This document shows positions 37,169 through 46,604 of a stretch of 64,000 bases of DNA, piece after piece. The translations under genes were made by a program, and so were the position numbers. The notes under the pieces are model-generated. The model was not told the origin of the DNA, made no database searches, and was given only the letters and a program-made list of their open reading frames with translations. Source of the stretch: Polynucleobacter nymphae (GTDB lineage: Bacteria > Pseudomonadota > Gammaproteobacteria > Burkholderiales > Burkholderiaceae); assembly GCF_018882155.1 (NCBI RefSeq), contig NZ_JACVPA010000001.1, positions 248,001 through 312,000 on the forward strand, written 5' to 3'. Position 1 is the first letter of the stretch; the number at the start of each line of letters is the position of its first letter.

Positions 37169-38272
37169 TTAGGTCAAGCTGGTGTCAATGACCCGCCGAG
37201 GTGCATCTAGGTAGTCGCGGGACTGCATCTCAATGAGGCGCGACACTGTTCTGGAGAATTCAGAGGTAATTTGGCCCTCGGTATACAGATCTGTGGCCGG
37301 AACCTCAGCAGAGATGATTAATTTGATCTTATGGTCATATAAGACGTCAATCAGCCAGATAAAGCGACGTGCTTCATTAGTCATCCTAGGAGGCATGTAG
37401 GGCACCCCCGAGAGAATCACGGTATGAAATTGCTTAGCAATCTCAAGGTAGTCGTTTTGGGAGCGCGGGCCACAGCACAAAGTTTGAAAATCAAACCAAA
37501 CAACTCCATTAGCCAAATGTAAGGGCCTAAGCTCACGAGACTCAATATTTAAGACAGGCATCGCAACCTCTTTGCGATTACCAATTAATGTTTGAAACAT
37601 CTGGCCTAACTTGACCTGTGTTTCTGCGCTGGCTGGAGTTAAATACGCTTGTACTTGTGCCATCTGCACACGACGATAGTCATTGCCTGCATCCAGATTT
37701 AAGACATCGAGCTTTTCTTCCAGCAATTGAATCGCTGGAATCAATCGATCACGATGCAAGCCATTGGGGTATAGCTGATCTGGACGATAGTTTGACGTCA
37801 TCACAAATTGCACACGGTCCTCAAATAGCGCGCTCAAGAGACGATATAAAATCATCGCGTCAGCAATGTCGTTGATATGGAACTCATCAAAGCAGATTAA
37901 GCGAAAGCGCTGAGATATTCTTTTGGCAAGCTCATCCAGAGGGTCGGCCATGCCGGATAACTCATGTAATTCGCGGTGAACTTCCCGCATGAACTCATGA
38001 AAATGAATACGAATCTTTTTTTCTACTGGGGAGGCTGCATAAAAGCAGTCCATCACAAAGGACTTTCCACGCCCTACTCCACCCCATATATACAAGCCCT
38101 GAGGGAGGGCCGGCTTGAAGAGCGCCTTCTTAAGATTGTTACTGCGAATCTCTTTATACGCAATCCATTCATCTTCGCACTGCTGTAAACGCTCTACAGC
38201 ACGAAGCTGCGCGGAATCGGTATGATACCCGCGCGTTTTTAACTCTTGTTGGTAGTACTCAATTGTTTTCAA
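37169..38272 (-). CDS. zapE: cell-division ATPase ZapE (AFG1-like)
   Basis: A 367-residue AAA-type ATPase of the AFG1/ZapE family, which is linked to Z-ring constriction under stress. The Walker A is WGGVGRGKSFVMD (about 62-74) and Walker B LICFDEFHINDIADA, with the sensor-like MTSNYRPDQLYPNGLHRDRLIP. Its start codon lies directly after the lpdA stop (no spacing), so translation may be coupled to 2-oxoglutarate dehydrogenase synthesis. Confidence 0.93.
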   Translation of the reverse strand: MKTIEYYQQELKTRGYHTDSAQLRAVERLQQCEDEWIAYKEIRSNNLKKALFKPALPQGLYIWGGVGRGKSFVMDCFYAASPVEKKIRIHFHEFMREVHRELHELSGMADPLDELAKRISQRFRLICFDEFHINDIADAMILYRLLSALFEDRVQFVMTSNYRPDQLYPNGLHRDRLIPAIQLLEEKLDVLNLDAGNDYRRVQMAQVQAYLTPASAETQVKLGQMFQTLIGNRKEVAMPVLNIESRELRPLHLANGVVWFDFQTLCCGPRSQNDYLEIAKQFHTVILSGVPYMPPRMTNEARRFIWLIDVLYDHKIKLIISAEVPATDLYTEGQITSEFSRTVSRLIEMQSRDYLDAPRRVIDTSLT

Positions 38273-39709
38273 TTACATATTTAATGCGCGTTGATCAGTT
38301 GCCAACGCTGCTTCGCGCATGACTTCTGACAGACTTGGATGCGGATGACAGATACGGGCAATATCCTCAGCCGCTGCTTTAAATTCCATTGCCACAGCAG
38401 CTTCCGCAATTAAATCAGAAGCATTTGGTCCAATGATGTGAACGCCGAGGATTTCATCAGTCTTAGCATCAGCCAAGATTTTGACAAAACCATCAGTGCG
38501 ACCCATGCCCAATGCACGGCCATTAGCCCCAAATGGGAATTGACCAGCCTTATAAGCAATGCCAGCCTCTTTCAAGGCTTGCTCAGTCTTACCAACCCAA
38601 GCAATTTCAGGATCGGTGTATATCACCCAAGGAATGCAGTTGTAATCGATATGCGGCTTTTGGCCAGCAATCACTTCTGCTACCAAGACACCCTCATCTT
38701 CCGCTTTATGTGCCAACATCGGGCCGCGCACTACATCACCTACAGCGTATACGCCAGGTGCGGCAGTGGCACAAGTGTGATCATCGATTGGAATAAAACC
38801 ACGCTCATCCACTTTCAGGCCAATCTTGTCTAAACCCAATTTATCGGTATTTGGTACACGACCAACTGAAACGATCAAGCGATCACACTCTAACTTAGCA
38901 GCCTTACCAGCACTATCAGTGTAGTTAACAACAATACCCTTCTTATCAGCCTTCACATCACCAATTTTCACACCCATATTGATGTTCAAGCCCTGCTTCA
39001 GAAAAAGTTTTTGTGCTTCTTTAGCAATACCCGTATCGCATGCCGCCAAAAAAGAAGGCAATGCTTCGAGCACAGTCACCTCAGAGCCTAAACGACGCCA
39101 TACAGAACCAAGCTCTAGGCCAATTACACCTGCACCAATGACGCCAAGCTTCTTAGGAACTGAATCAAATTTCAGTGCGCCTTCGTTATCGCAGATCAAG
39201 ATGTTATCGACTGGCAAACCAGGCAAGTGGCGCGCTTTAGAGCCAGTTGCAATGATGACATTCTTCGCAGTAACAGTCTCTTTATCTTTGCCATCAATCT
39301 TAATTTGATAACCATCAGCACCTTTAGCTTCGAAAGAAGCATGGCCTTTTAATAAGGTCACTTTGTTTTTGCGAAAGAGGTACTGAATGCCACCAGTCAT
39401 CTTCGTAACGATATCGTCTTTACGAGCAACCATCTTTTTAGAATCAATGCTGACAGATCCAACCTTGATCCCATGATCAGCAGCCTGATGACCAATCTTC
39501 TCGAACTCCTCGGAAGAGGCTAACAAAGCCTTTGAAGGTATACAACCCACGTTTAAGCAAGTGCCTCCTAAGCGAGGCTCACCCTTAGGATCGTCATAAG
39601 AGCTGGATTCTGCGCAGGCAACCTTAAAACCGAGTTGCGCTGCACGAATTGCGGCAATGTAGCCGCCAGGACCACCACCAATTACAACTACATCAAAAGC
39701 TTGGCTCAT
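38273..39709 (-). CDS. lpdA: dihydrolipoyl dehydrogenase (E3)
   Basis: Re-oxidises dihydrolipoyl groups with NAD+ in the 2-oxoglutarate dehydrogenase complex. A 478-residue flavoprotein: N-terminal FAD site [21 protein letters not shown], redox disulfide [16 protein letters not shown] (about 49-64), NAD site [16 protein letters not shown], and the C-terminal His-Glu pair in [15 protein letters not shown]. Third gene of sucA-sucB-lpdA. Confidence 0.96.
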   Translation of the reverse strand: MSQAFDVVVIGGGPGGYIAAIRAAQLGFKVACAESSSYDDPKGEPRLGGTCLNVGCIPSKALLASSEEFEKIGHQAADHGIKVGSVSIDSKKMVARKDDIVTKMTGGIQYLFRKNKVTLLKGHASFEAKGADGYQIKIDGKDKETVTAKNVIIATGSKARHLPGLPVDNILICDNEGALKFDSVPKKLGVIGAGVIGLELGSVWRRLGSEVTVLEALPSFLAACDTGIAKEAQKLFLKQGLNINMGVKIGDVKADKKGIVVNYTDSAGKAAKLECDRLIVSVGRVPNTDKLGLDKIGLKVDERGFIPIDDHTCATAAPGVYAVGDVVRGPMLAHKAEDEGVLVAEVIAGQKPHIDYNCIPWVIYTDPEIAWVGKTEQALKEAGIAYKAGQFPFGANGRALGMGRTDGFVKILADAKTDEILGVHIIGPNASDLIAEAAVAMEFKAAAEDIARICHPHPSLSEVMREAALATDQRALNM

Positions 39710-39721
39710 GATCTTCCCTTT

Positions 39722-40924
39722 TTATAAATCAAGAAGAAGACGTGCTGGATCTTCTAAGGCATCCTTCATGGCAACCAAACCAAGTACAGCCTCACGGCCA
39801 TCAATGATGCGATGATCATATGACAAAGCAAGGTAGTTAATTGGACGAACTACTACTTGGCCGTTTTCAACAACAGCGCGGTCCTTAGTAGCGTGGATAC
39901 CCAAAATAGCAGATTGTGGTGGGTTGATGATCGGCGTAGAAAGCATAGAGCCAAACACACCACCATTAGAGATGGAGAATGTACCGCCAGTCAACTCTTC
40001 AATTGATAACTTGCCTTCGCGTGCTTTAACGCCAAACTCAGCAATCTTCTTCTCAATATCAGCCAAATTCATTTGATCCACATCACGCAGAATCGGAACT
40101 ACCAAGCCACGTGGTGAGCTTACAGCGATACCGATATCAAAGTAACCGTGGTAGACGATGTCATTGCCATCTACAGAAGCATTGAGTAATGGGAATTTCT
40201 TCAAAGCATGGGTTGCCGCTTTGACAAAGAAAGACATAAAGCCCAACTTCACACCATGAGTTTTCTCAAACTGATCTTTGTATTTATTACGAAGCGCAAT
40301 CACTGGACCCATATTGACTTCATTAAATGTAGTCAAAATTGCGTTGTTTGCTTGTGACTCTAGCAAACGTTCGGCAATCCGAGCGCGCAAGCGGCTCATG
40401 GGAACACGTTCCTCTGGACGATCACCCATTGGAATGGATGCACTTGGAATAGCAGCAGATTTTGCACCGCCAGCAGCGGCATTTAAGGCATCACCCTTAG
40501 TAATGCGCCCATCACGACCGGAGCCAGTAACTTGACCAGCGCTCAGATTATTTTCTGCCAGAATTTTTGCCGCAGAGGGAGCTGCAGCTACAGTTGAAGC
40601 TTTAGCTGCTGGAGCAGTTTTTGCTGGAGCTGCGGCTGGAGCTGCGGCTGGCGCTGCTACAGGAGCAGACTTAATAGCAACTGCAGTGCTATCAATCTTA
40701 GCAATCAATTGCTCAGCAACGACGGTACCGCCATCGGCAACTACGATTTCAGTAAGCACACCAGCAGAAGGTGACGGCACTTCGAGAACCACTTTGTCAG
40801 TTTCAATTTCAATCAAGATTTCATCTTGACCAATAGCATCGCCGACCTTCTTTTTCCATTGCAACAAAGTTGCTTCAGCAACAGATTCAGAGAGTTGTGG
40901 AACTTTAACTTCAAAAATAGCCAT
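39722..40924 (-). CDS. sucB: dihydrolipoyl succinyltransferase (E2 of 2-oxoglutarate dehydrogenase)
   Basis: E2 of the 2-oxoglutarate dehydrogenase complex. A 400-residue protein: one lipoyl domain (about 1-78, [11 protein letters not shown] with the lipoyl Lys), an Ala/Pro-rich hinge with Pro-Ala repeats (about 85-115), the E3-binding domain ([10 protein letters not shown]...[12 protein letters not shown]), and the catalytic core with [15 protein letters not shown] carrying the active His. One lipoyl domain is typical for SucB. Follows sucA by about 40 bases. Confidence 0.96.
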   Translation of the reverse strand: MAIFEVKVPQLSESVAEATLLQWKKKVGDAIGQDEILIEIETDKVVLEVPSPSAGVLTEIVVADGGTVVAEQLIAKIDSTAVAIKSAPVAAPAAAPAAAPAKTAPAAKASTVAAAPSAAKILAENNLSAGQVTGSGRDGRITKGDALNAAAGGAKSAAIPSASIPMGDRPEERVPMSRLRARIAERLLESQANNAILTTFNEVNMGPVIALRNKYKDQFEKTHGVKLGFMSFFVKAATHALKKFPLLNASVDGNDIVYHGYFDIGIAVSSPRGLVVPILRDVDQMNLADIEKKIAEFGVKAREGKLSIEELTGGTFSISNGGVFGSMLSTPIINPPQSAILGIHATKDRAVVENGQVVVRPINYLALSYDHRIIDGREAVLGLVAMKDALEDPARLLLDL

Positions 40925-40964
40925 GATTAATCCTAGTTATATGTATGTAGAGTTATGACGACGA

Positions 40965-43820
40965 TTATTTCGTAATCACGTAACCTTTTAGATTGGCAAA
41001 TGCCGTATTCAATAAAGACTTCTGCTGTTCTTGATGGAGATGAGCATATCCACAGGCGGGTGAAGCAGATGCAGGACGTCCTGCATATGCCAACTTCATG
41101 CCATCAGACATGTTTTCCAAAATATTATGTTGTACGAAGAACCAAGCACCTTGATTCTGTGGCTCATCCTGACACCACACAACCTCTTGAACTTTTGGAT
41201 ACTTCTTCAACTCGACAGCAAGTGCTTTATGCGGGAATGGATATAGCTGCTCCAAGCGAATGATGGCAACGTCAGTAATCTTCTTCTCTGTGCGCTGTTT
41301 CACAAGATCGTAATAAACCTTACCTGAACACATCACCAAACGAGTGACTTGCTTAGCATCGATAGTCTCATCACGCTCAGGCAATATTGTGTGGAATTTG
41401 CCTTTGGTAAATTCTGATAAAGGCGACGCTGCCTCTTTATTGCGAAGTAATGATTTGGGAGTGAGCAAGATGAGTGGCTTGCGGAACTGACGAATCATTT
41501 GACGCCGTAATACGTGGAAGATCTGCGATGCAGTAGTTGGCTGAATCACTTGCATATTGGTATCAGCACATAACTGCATGAAGCGCTCAAGACGGGCCGA
41601 TGAATGTTCTGGGCCTTGACCCTCATATCCATGCGGCAACATCATGACTAAGCCATTGACACGGCCCCACTTCACCTCACCCGAGGCGATAAATTGGTCA
41701 ATAACCACTTGGGCACCATTGGCAAAGTCACCAAATTGCGCTTCCCAGATTGTTAGAGTATTGGGTTCAGCTGAAGCGTAGCCATACTCAAACCCAAGCA
41801 CAGCCTCTTCAGACAAAATAGAGTCGATCACTAAAAATGGTGCTTGATCTTTGGCAATATGACGCAAAGGAATATAAACGCCGGTATCCCATTTCTCGCG
41901 ATTTTGATTGTGCAAAACTGCATGACGATGCGTAAAGGTTCCGCGACCGCTGTCTTCACCTGATAAGCGAACTGGATAACCACTCGCCACCAAGGATGCG
42001 AATGCCATATGTTCACCCATACCCCAGTCAATATTGGTTTCACCACGCCCCATTGCTGCGCGATCATTTAATACCTTTTCAACTAAGGGATGAACTTTAA
42101 AGCCTTCGCGTGCAGTAGAAACGCGTTCAGCCAAACGCTTCCATTCTGTCAAAGGAATAGCTGTATCGGCTTCATCGGTCCATTTCTTATTTAAAAACGG
42201 CGCCCAATCAACTGCAAACTTACCCTTGTAATTACTGAGAACCGGATCAGAGGTCTGAATACCGGCATCCATCGCAGCTCGGAAGTCCTTGACCATCTGG
42301 TCTCCCGTACCGACAGGCAATGTGCCCTCTGCCTCTAGCTTATCTGCATAAAGCTTACGTGTGCCAGGATGCTCAGCAATAATTTTATACATCAAGGGCT
42401 GGGTCATCGAGGGTGTATCTTGCTCGTTATGGCCTAGTTTTCTAAAGCAAACAATGTCGATTGCCACATCTTTATGAAACTGTGTACGAAACTCTATGGC
42501 TAGTTGAGTTGCCAATACCACTGCTTCAGGATCATCGCCGTTCACATGCAATACTGGCGCATCAATAATCTTCATGATGTCTGTGCAGTACAAGCTAGAA
42601 CGCAAGTCTCGCGGGTCTGAAGTAGTGAAGCCAATTTGGTTATTGATCACAATGTGAACTGTGCCGCCGGTGGAATAGCCACGCACCTCTGCCAAAGACA
42701 AAGTCTCTTGCATCACACCTTGGCCAGCAATTGCAGCATCACCATGCACTAGCACCGGCAATACCTGTTCTCCCAAAACATCCCCTCGACGATCCATACG
42801 GGCTCGGGCTGAACCTTCTACTACTGGATTAACGATCTCTAGATGAGAAGGATTGAATGCCAAAGAAACGTGAACGGGTCCCGTTGGCGTAGAAATATCG
42901 CTAGAAAATCCTTGATGATATTTCACATCGCCAGCAGGTAAAGTCTCAGGGCCTTTGTGCTCAAACTCTGCAAACAAATCTTTCGGCATTTTGCCTAAAG
43001 TGTTTACTAAGACATTGAGACGACCGCGGTGCGCCATGCCAATGACGATCTCTTGCACCCCTTTGGCACCTGCTTGATGAATTAATTCATCCATGCAAGC
43101 AATGAAACTATCGCCACCCTCGAGAGAGAAGCGTTTTTGACCAACATACTTGGCTTGCAGATAACGCTCTAAGCCCTCTGCCGCAGTAACGCGATCTAAA
43201 ATTTGACGCTTTTTATCCACATCAAATGAAGGTCTTGAGCGGATGGATTCCAACTTCTCTTGCCACCACTTCTTAATCTTTTGGTCAGCAATGAACATAT
43301 ATTCAGCACCAATCGTGCCGCAGTATGTTTCACGCAATGCTTGCAGCAAGTCCCGCAAGCTCATTTCGTTTCTGCCGAAGAATGTATTACTAATATTGAA
43401 GACGATATCCATATCGCCATCAGTAAATCCGTAGAAGGCTGGGTCTAACTCAGGAATGTCCTGGCGCTCAGTGCGCTTCAAGGGGTCAATGTCTGCCCAG
43501 CGATTGCCAACGTTACGATACGCCGCTATCAACTGCTGCACTGCGACACGTTTACGTCCCATATCGGAGTTAGCTGAATCAGAAATCGTTCTGATGGGGC
43601 CTTGTTTAGCGCGCTCGGCAAAAGACGCAACAATGGGTCCGTGAGCAATGTCAGTGCGAGATGAACCGTCGACAGCTGGGACTTGCTTCACGTTATCAAA
43701 ATAAGCTCGCCAATGATCAGCTACAGAAGCTGGATCGTGCAAGTAGGATTCGTAGAGATCCTCTACATAGGGTGCGTTACCGCCAAAGAGATAAGAGTTA
43801 TCTCTTGATTCCTGCATCAT
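40965..43820 (-). CDS. sucA: 2-oxoglutarate dehydrogenase E1 component
   Basis: Thiamine-dependent E1 that decarboxylates 2-oxoglutarate in the TCA cycle. About 951 residues. Start at 43820 (MMQESRDNSYLFGGNAPYV) is chosen because AAAGGTGA lies five bases upstream; an in-frame GTG nine bases further up precedes it but would overlap this ribosome site. GMAHRGRLNVLVN, GDPEAVV, and SQFGDFANGAQVVIDQ-type segments (EAQFGDFANGAQV) are visible. First gene of the sucABlpd run. Confidence 0.95.
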   Translation of the reverse strand: MMQESRDNSYLFGGNAPYVEDLYESYLHDPASVADHWRAYFDNVKQVPAVDGSSRTDIAHGPIVASFAERAKQGPIRTISDSANSDMGRKRVAVQQLIAAYRNVGNRWADIDPLKRTERQDIPELDPAFYGFTDGDMDIVFNISNTFFGRNEMSLRDLLQALRETYCGTIGAEYMFIADQKIKKWWQEKLESIRSRPSFDVDKKRQILDRVTAAEGLERYLQAKYVGQKRFSLEGGDSFIACMDELIHQAGAKGVQEIVIGMAHRGRLNVLVNTLGKMPKDLFAEFEHKGPETLPAGDVKYHQGFSSDISTPTGPVHVSLAFNPSHLEIVNPVVEGSARARMDRRGDVLGEQVLPVLVHGDAAIAGQGVMQETLSLAEVRGYSTGGTVHIVINNQIGFTTSDPRDLRSSLYCTDIMKIIDAPVLHVNGDDPEAVVLATQLAIEFRTQFHKDVAIDIVCFRKLGHNEQDTPSMTQPLMYKIIAEHPGTRKLYADKLEAEGTLPVGTGDQMVKDFRAAMDAGIQTSDPVLSNYKGKFAVDWAPFLNKKWTDEADTAIPLTEWKRLAERVSTAREGFKVHPLVEKVLNDRAAMGRGETNIDWGMGEHMAFASLVASGYPVRLSGEDSGRGTFTHRHAVLHNQNREKWDTGVYIPLRHIAKDQAPFLVIDSILSEEAVLGFEYGYASAEPNTLTIWEAQFGDFANGAQVVIDQFIASGEVKWGRVNGLVMMLPHGYEGQGPEHSSARLERFMQLCADTNMQVIQPTTASQIFHVLRRQMIRQFRKPLILLTPKSLLRNKEAASPLSEFTKGKFHTILPERDETIDAKQVTRLVMCSGKVYYDLVKQRTEKKITDVAIIRLEQLYPFPHKALAVELKKYPKVQEVVWCQDEPQNQGAWFFVQHNILENMSDGMKLAYAGRPASASPACGYAHLHQEQQKSLLNTAFANLKGYVITK

Positions 43821-43835
43821 GATGCTCACCTTTCA

Positions 43836-43848
43836 TCGGGTTTCCCGA
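43836..43848. promoter_or_regulatory. small hairpin in sucA 5' leader
   Basis: TCGGG TTT CCCGA, a 5-base perfect inverted repeat immediately upstream of the sucA ribosome site. It may affect access to the ribosome site. Weak evidence beyond base pairing. Confidence 0.35.
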
Positions 43849-43857
43849 CTAAAACTG

Positions 43858-43869
43858 TGGTTATAACCA
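43858..43869. promoter_or_regulatory. 12-base palindrome upstream of sucA
   Basis: TGGTTATAACCA is a perfect palindrome 38-49 bases before the sucA start. Its core contains TATAAC on both strands, close to a -10 box, so it could be an operator overlapping the promoter. No regulator is identified. The rest of the 289-base gap to the plus-strand gene at 44119 is AT-rich and otherwise unremarkable. Confidence 0.4.
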
Positions 43870-44118
43870 TTCGTTACGCGGCTTCACCGTTTCACGAATT
43901 GATCTGTGCAAAAACTGCTGCTACGTATCTAATTTAACACGATTGACCATTTTCTACAAAAGGACTTTCCCTATCTGTTGCGATTTAGGGGCATTTATCT
44001 AGCGAGATGAAATTAATAAGAACTTTCCTACCTGGCTTTAAAGATCTCCTGACAGATTCCCTTAGCTTTGATTTTTATTCTCTAAATCTTCAAATGAATT
44101 AATGAAATTAAGGGAAAT

Positions 44119-44817
44119 ATGAAAACCATCACCCCAGATATGGAGTATCTCAGCACTAGACAAAGTGCCAAGATTTTGCAGGTATCACTTGGAACGGTCC
44201 AAAAAATGGTGGAATTAGGCGAATTAATCGCCTGGAAGACTCGTGGTGGGCATAGGCGCATATTGGCAAGCTCTCTAGAGCAACAGCTCCAGCGTCGCAA
44301 AAGAGCCATGCGGCAAAAAACCAGCCAAAACTGTATTGCCATCGGCATCTTCCGCAGGGCTGAAAATAGCCAAGATCTCCTAGAATCGATCCAAGATTGG
44401 CAGCTCAAAGTGGAAATGGAGGTTGCTATTGATAGCCTAGAGGGCTTAATGAAGGCGGTATCAATAGCGCCTGATTTGATCTTTTTAGATGCCTTAATAC
44501 CTCCAGTGGAACAGGTTCATTTAATCCATTATTTGAGTAAAAACAAGGATACACAGAGGATTCCTATCCTAGTAGATGAAGGTTTTATCAAGCTCCACCC
44601 TGGTGTAGTTGCTCTAGCGGATGAAAATCATGGTCATAAGCCACCGTTCACAGAAAATATCAAAGCAGAGCTAGAAAATGGCCTGATTGAGCATAACCCC
44701 CTCATTATTGGATATCCTGCCACCAATATCGAAGCAGATCAATCATGGCCTCAAGGAAGCCGCCATGAACTATTAGAGTCTATCTTTATAGAAGCTCTAG
44801 GAAAGAAGTGCATGTAA
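44119..44817 (+). CDS. excisionase-type HTH protein with receiver-like C-terminal domain
   Basis: A 232-residue probable DNA-binding regulator. The N-terminal 55 residues are a MerR/excisionase-type winged helix: YLSTRQSAKILQVSLGTVQK followed by WKTRGGHRRI, the wing typical of the family. From about 75 the sequence looks like a degenerate response-regulator fold (CIAIGIFRRAEN, then DLIFLDALIPP where receivers have DLVLLDxxLP, with the phospho-acceptor-like Asp in LDAL). The later receiver Lys is not clear. Architecture is unusual. Has its own terminator; partner unknown. Confidence 0.75.
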   Translation: MKTITPDMEYLSTRQSAKILQVSLGTVQKMVELGELIAWKTRGGHRRILASSLEQQLQRRKRAMRQKTSQNCIAIGIFRRAENSQDLLESIQDWQLKVEMEVAIDSLEGLMKAVSIAPDLIFLDALIPPVEQVHLIHYLSKNKDTQRIPILVDEGFIKLHPGVVALADENHGHKPPFTENIKAELENGLIEHNPLIIGYPATNIEADQSWPQGSRHELLESIFIEALGKKCM

Positions 44818-44822
44818 GTGAT

Positions 44823-44850
44823 AAAAAAGGCCGCAATTACGGCCTTTTTT
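44823..44850. terminator. bidirectional intrinsic terminator
   Basis: An 11-base perfect stem AAAAAAGGCCG / CGGCCTTTTTT (44823-44833 and 44840-44850) with a CAATTA loop. It lies between the convergent HTH/receiver-like gene and the H-NS-like gene and can stop both. Confidence 0.93.
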
Positions 44851-44867
44851 AATGTATAAAATGGTTT

Positions 44868-45152
44868 TTAGATTAAGTAGCTGCTGCGATCTTTGCCATC
44901 AATCCACTTTGGAGCCTTACCACGGCCTGTCCAGGTGTCACCTGTAGATGGATTACGGTATTTAGGGGCTACCTTGCCTCCACTGCTTTTGACGCCTGCT
45001 TTGCGACTAAACAAGTCTGAAGCACTTAAGCCATATTGCTCAATAATCACTTTAGCCTTAGCAATACCATCAGCCTTTTCACGGGCAACTGCCTCTTTAA
45101 TCTGTTTATCTAATTGCTCGCGCTGAGCTAATAGGTCTTTATAAGAAGACAT
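44868..45152 (-). CDS. H-NS family nucleoid protein
   Basis: A 94-residue protein: an N-terminal coiled coil for dimerisation (about 8-40, LAQREQLDKQIKEAVAREKA), a linker, and the C-terminal H-NS DNA-binding motif KYRNPSTGDTWTGRGKAPKWI, which matches the YRNPxTGxTWSGRGRxPxWI core. It probably binds AT-rich minor grooves and silences or organises such DNA. The 206-base upstream gap is strongly AT-rich, which would suit autoregulation. Confidence 0.92.
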   Translation of the reverse strand: MSSYKDLLAQREQLDKQIKEAVAREKADGIAKAKVIIEQYGLSASDLFSRKAGVKSSGGKVAPKYRNPSTGDTWTGRGKAPKWIDGKDRSSYLI

Positions 45153-45358
45153 GGATATTTTTCTCCGAATAATGGGTTATTTAAAGTAGCTCAATTAACG
45201 CAATTAAACTATTTAAGGAATCATTATATATAAATAAAATTAGACAGCAATTTATATTATTAACCTTTTATTAAAAGGCTTATCTGACTTAATATTTACA
45301 ATAATCAATATAATCGTTATAAATATTATGATCGATTATGGTGAATTTATAGCAATTA
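45153..45358. other. AT-rich intergenic region upstream of the H-NS-like gene
   Basis: Conspicuously AT-rich stretch with several short TTATATAT/TTAATATT-like runs between the H-NS-like start and the thioesterase stop. I see no ORF. It is a reasonable site for H-NS binding and for the H-NS gene promoter, but no -10/-35 pair stands out. Confidence 0.4.
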
Positions 45359-45790
45359 CTATTTTCTCAGAGTAAAGGTGCCGCTGGCTTTGGCAGTGAC
45401 TTCACCAACATCATTTAATACAACCGCTTCACAGTAATGAATCGTATTACCGCCCTTGAGAATGCTGCCCTCAACTATGAGCTTGCCGATACTGGGACGC
45501 AAGAAGCTTGTAGTCATATCAATCGTAATAACCCCCAAAGGGTGCTGAGCAGCGCTGCGAGCTGCTGCGGCCATCGCAAAATCGAGCAAAGTCATAATCA
45601 AACCCCCATGGGCGACATGAAAGCTATTGGTAAATTCGGGCTTTAAATCAAGACTGATGCGTGACTTACCGTCGCGAGCATATTCCGGAACAACGCCGAG
45701 GTGATCTAGAAAAGGAATATCTAAACCAAAGAAACTGGTTCTTTCTTGATCATTGGGCTTGAGATTCGTTGTGCTCATATTGTGATTCAT
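45359..45790 (-). CDS. PaaI-type hotdog thioesterase
   Basis: About 143 residues after choosing ATG 45790; the open frame extends further into the tRNA-Pro, which cannot be coding. An AGGG ribosome site precedes ATG 45790 (an ATG at 45778 is an alternative). The hotdog core shows FHVAHGGLIMTLLDFAMAAAAR, with HGG..x..D as in PaaI/YdiI-type acyl-CoA thioesterases, and VITIDMTTSFLRP. Substrate unknown. Confidence 0.87.
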   Translation of the reverse strand: MNHNMSTTNLKPNDQERTSFFGLDIPFLDHLGVVPEYARDGKSRISLDLKPEFTNSFHVAHGGLIMTLLDFAMAAAARSAAQHPLGVITIDMTTSFLRPSIGKLIVEGSILKGGNTIHYCEAVVLNDVGEVTAKASGTFTLRK

Positions 45791-45808
45791 TAAAACCCTA
45801 AAGATGGA

Positions 45809-45885
<77 letters not shown>

Positions 45886-45908
45886 ACGAGACAAAATTGT
45901 ATCAGTAA

Positions 45909-46259
45909 CTATTTAGACAGAATTTGCAGAACAGCTTGCAATTCATCGCGTAGGCGCAGTTCGCCACGCACTTCATCAAGACGATTTCTAGCGCCACTGA
46001 TGGTAAAGCCCTCCTCATAGAGAAGTGCTCTAATTTTACGAATTAACACTACCTCATGATGCTGATAGTAACGACGATTGCCACGGCGTTTCTGAGGACT
46101 CAGCTGCGAAAATTCCTGCTCCCAATAACGCAAAACGTGTGAACGCACACCGCATAGTTCTGCTACTTCGCCAATAGTGAAATAGCGTTTAGATGGTATC
46201 GGGGGAAGTTGAGAGCTCGGCAGTGCCAAGCTTGCATCAAACTCGGATTTCTCGAGCAT
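45909..46259 (-). CDS. MerR family transcriptional regulator
   Basis: A 116-residue regulator. The N-terminal HTH with wing reads [25 protein letters not shown] (about 25-50) followed by [16 protein letters not shown], the MerR DNA-binding pattern. A short C-terminal helix probably mediates dimerisation; there is no metal- or drug-binding domain. It overlaps ihfA by 23 bases and is the last gene of the thrS-pheT-ihfA run, a position conserved in betaproteobacteria. Confidence 0.92.
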   Translation of the reverse strand: MLEKSEFDASLALPSSQLPPIPSKRYFTIGEVAELCGVRSHVLRYWEQEFSQLSPQKRRGNRRYYQHHEVVLIRKIRALLYEEGFTISGARNRLDEVRGELRLRDELQAVLQILSK

Positions 46260-46560
46260 GTGACTCCACTACATCTTTAAGCTTTTGACTTGCATGAAAT
46301 GTCACTACACGTCTTGCTGCTATCGGAATCATTTGACCTGTTTTTGGATTTCGGCCAGGACGAGCCGATTTATTACGCAACTGGAAATTACCAAAGCCAG
46401 AGATCTTCACTTCAACACCAGACTCAAGTGAATGGCCAATGCGATCAAAAAAAGCATCGATCATATCTTTTGCTTCGCGCTTGTTTAAACCAACTTGATC
46501 AAAAAGTGCTTCTGATAGCTCATTTTTTGTCACGGTGTCGTTGATATTGAATTCGCTCAT
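46237..46560 (-). CDS. ihfA: integration host factor alpha subunit
   Basis: DNA-bending protein, heterodimer with IhfB. 107 residues: [20 protein letters not shown] at the N terminus, and the DNA-intercalating arm [22 protein letters not shown] with its conserved Pro. The core is the normal about 100 residues. Located directly downstream of pheT as in many proteobacteria, so it shares the translation operon. Confidence 0.96.
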   Translation of the reverse strand: MSEFNINDTVTKNELSEALFDQVGLNKREAKDMIDAFFDRIGHSLESGVEVKISGFGNFQLRNKSARPGRNPKTGQMIPIAARRVVTFHASQKLKDVVESHAREIRV

Positions 46561-46604
46561 TGCCAGTCTCTTCTATAGCTTTTTGATATTTATGTAATAT
46601 TAAA

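Noticed and set aside
44007-44102. 31-codon ORF before the HTH/receiver-like gene
   Set aside because: Weak ribosome site, no recognisable motif, and AT-rich context where short ORFs arise by chance.
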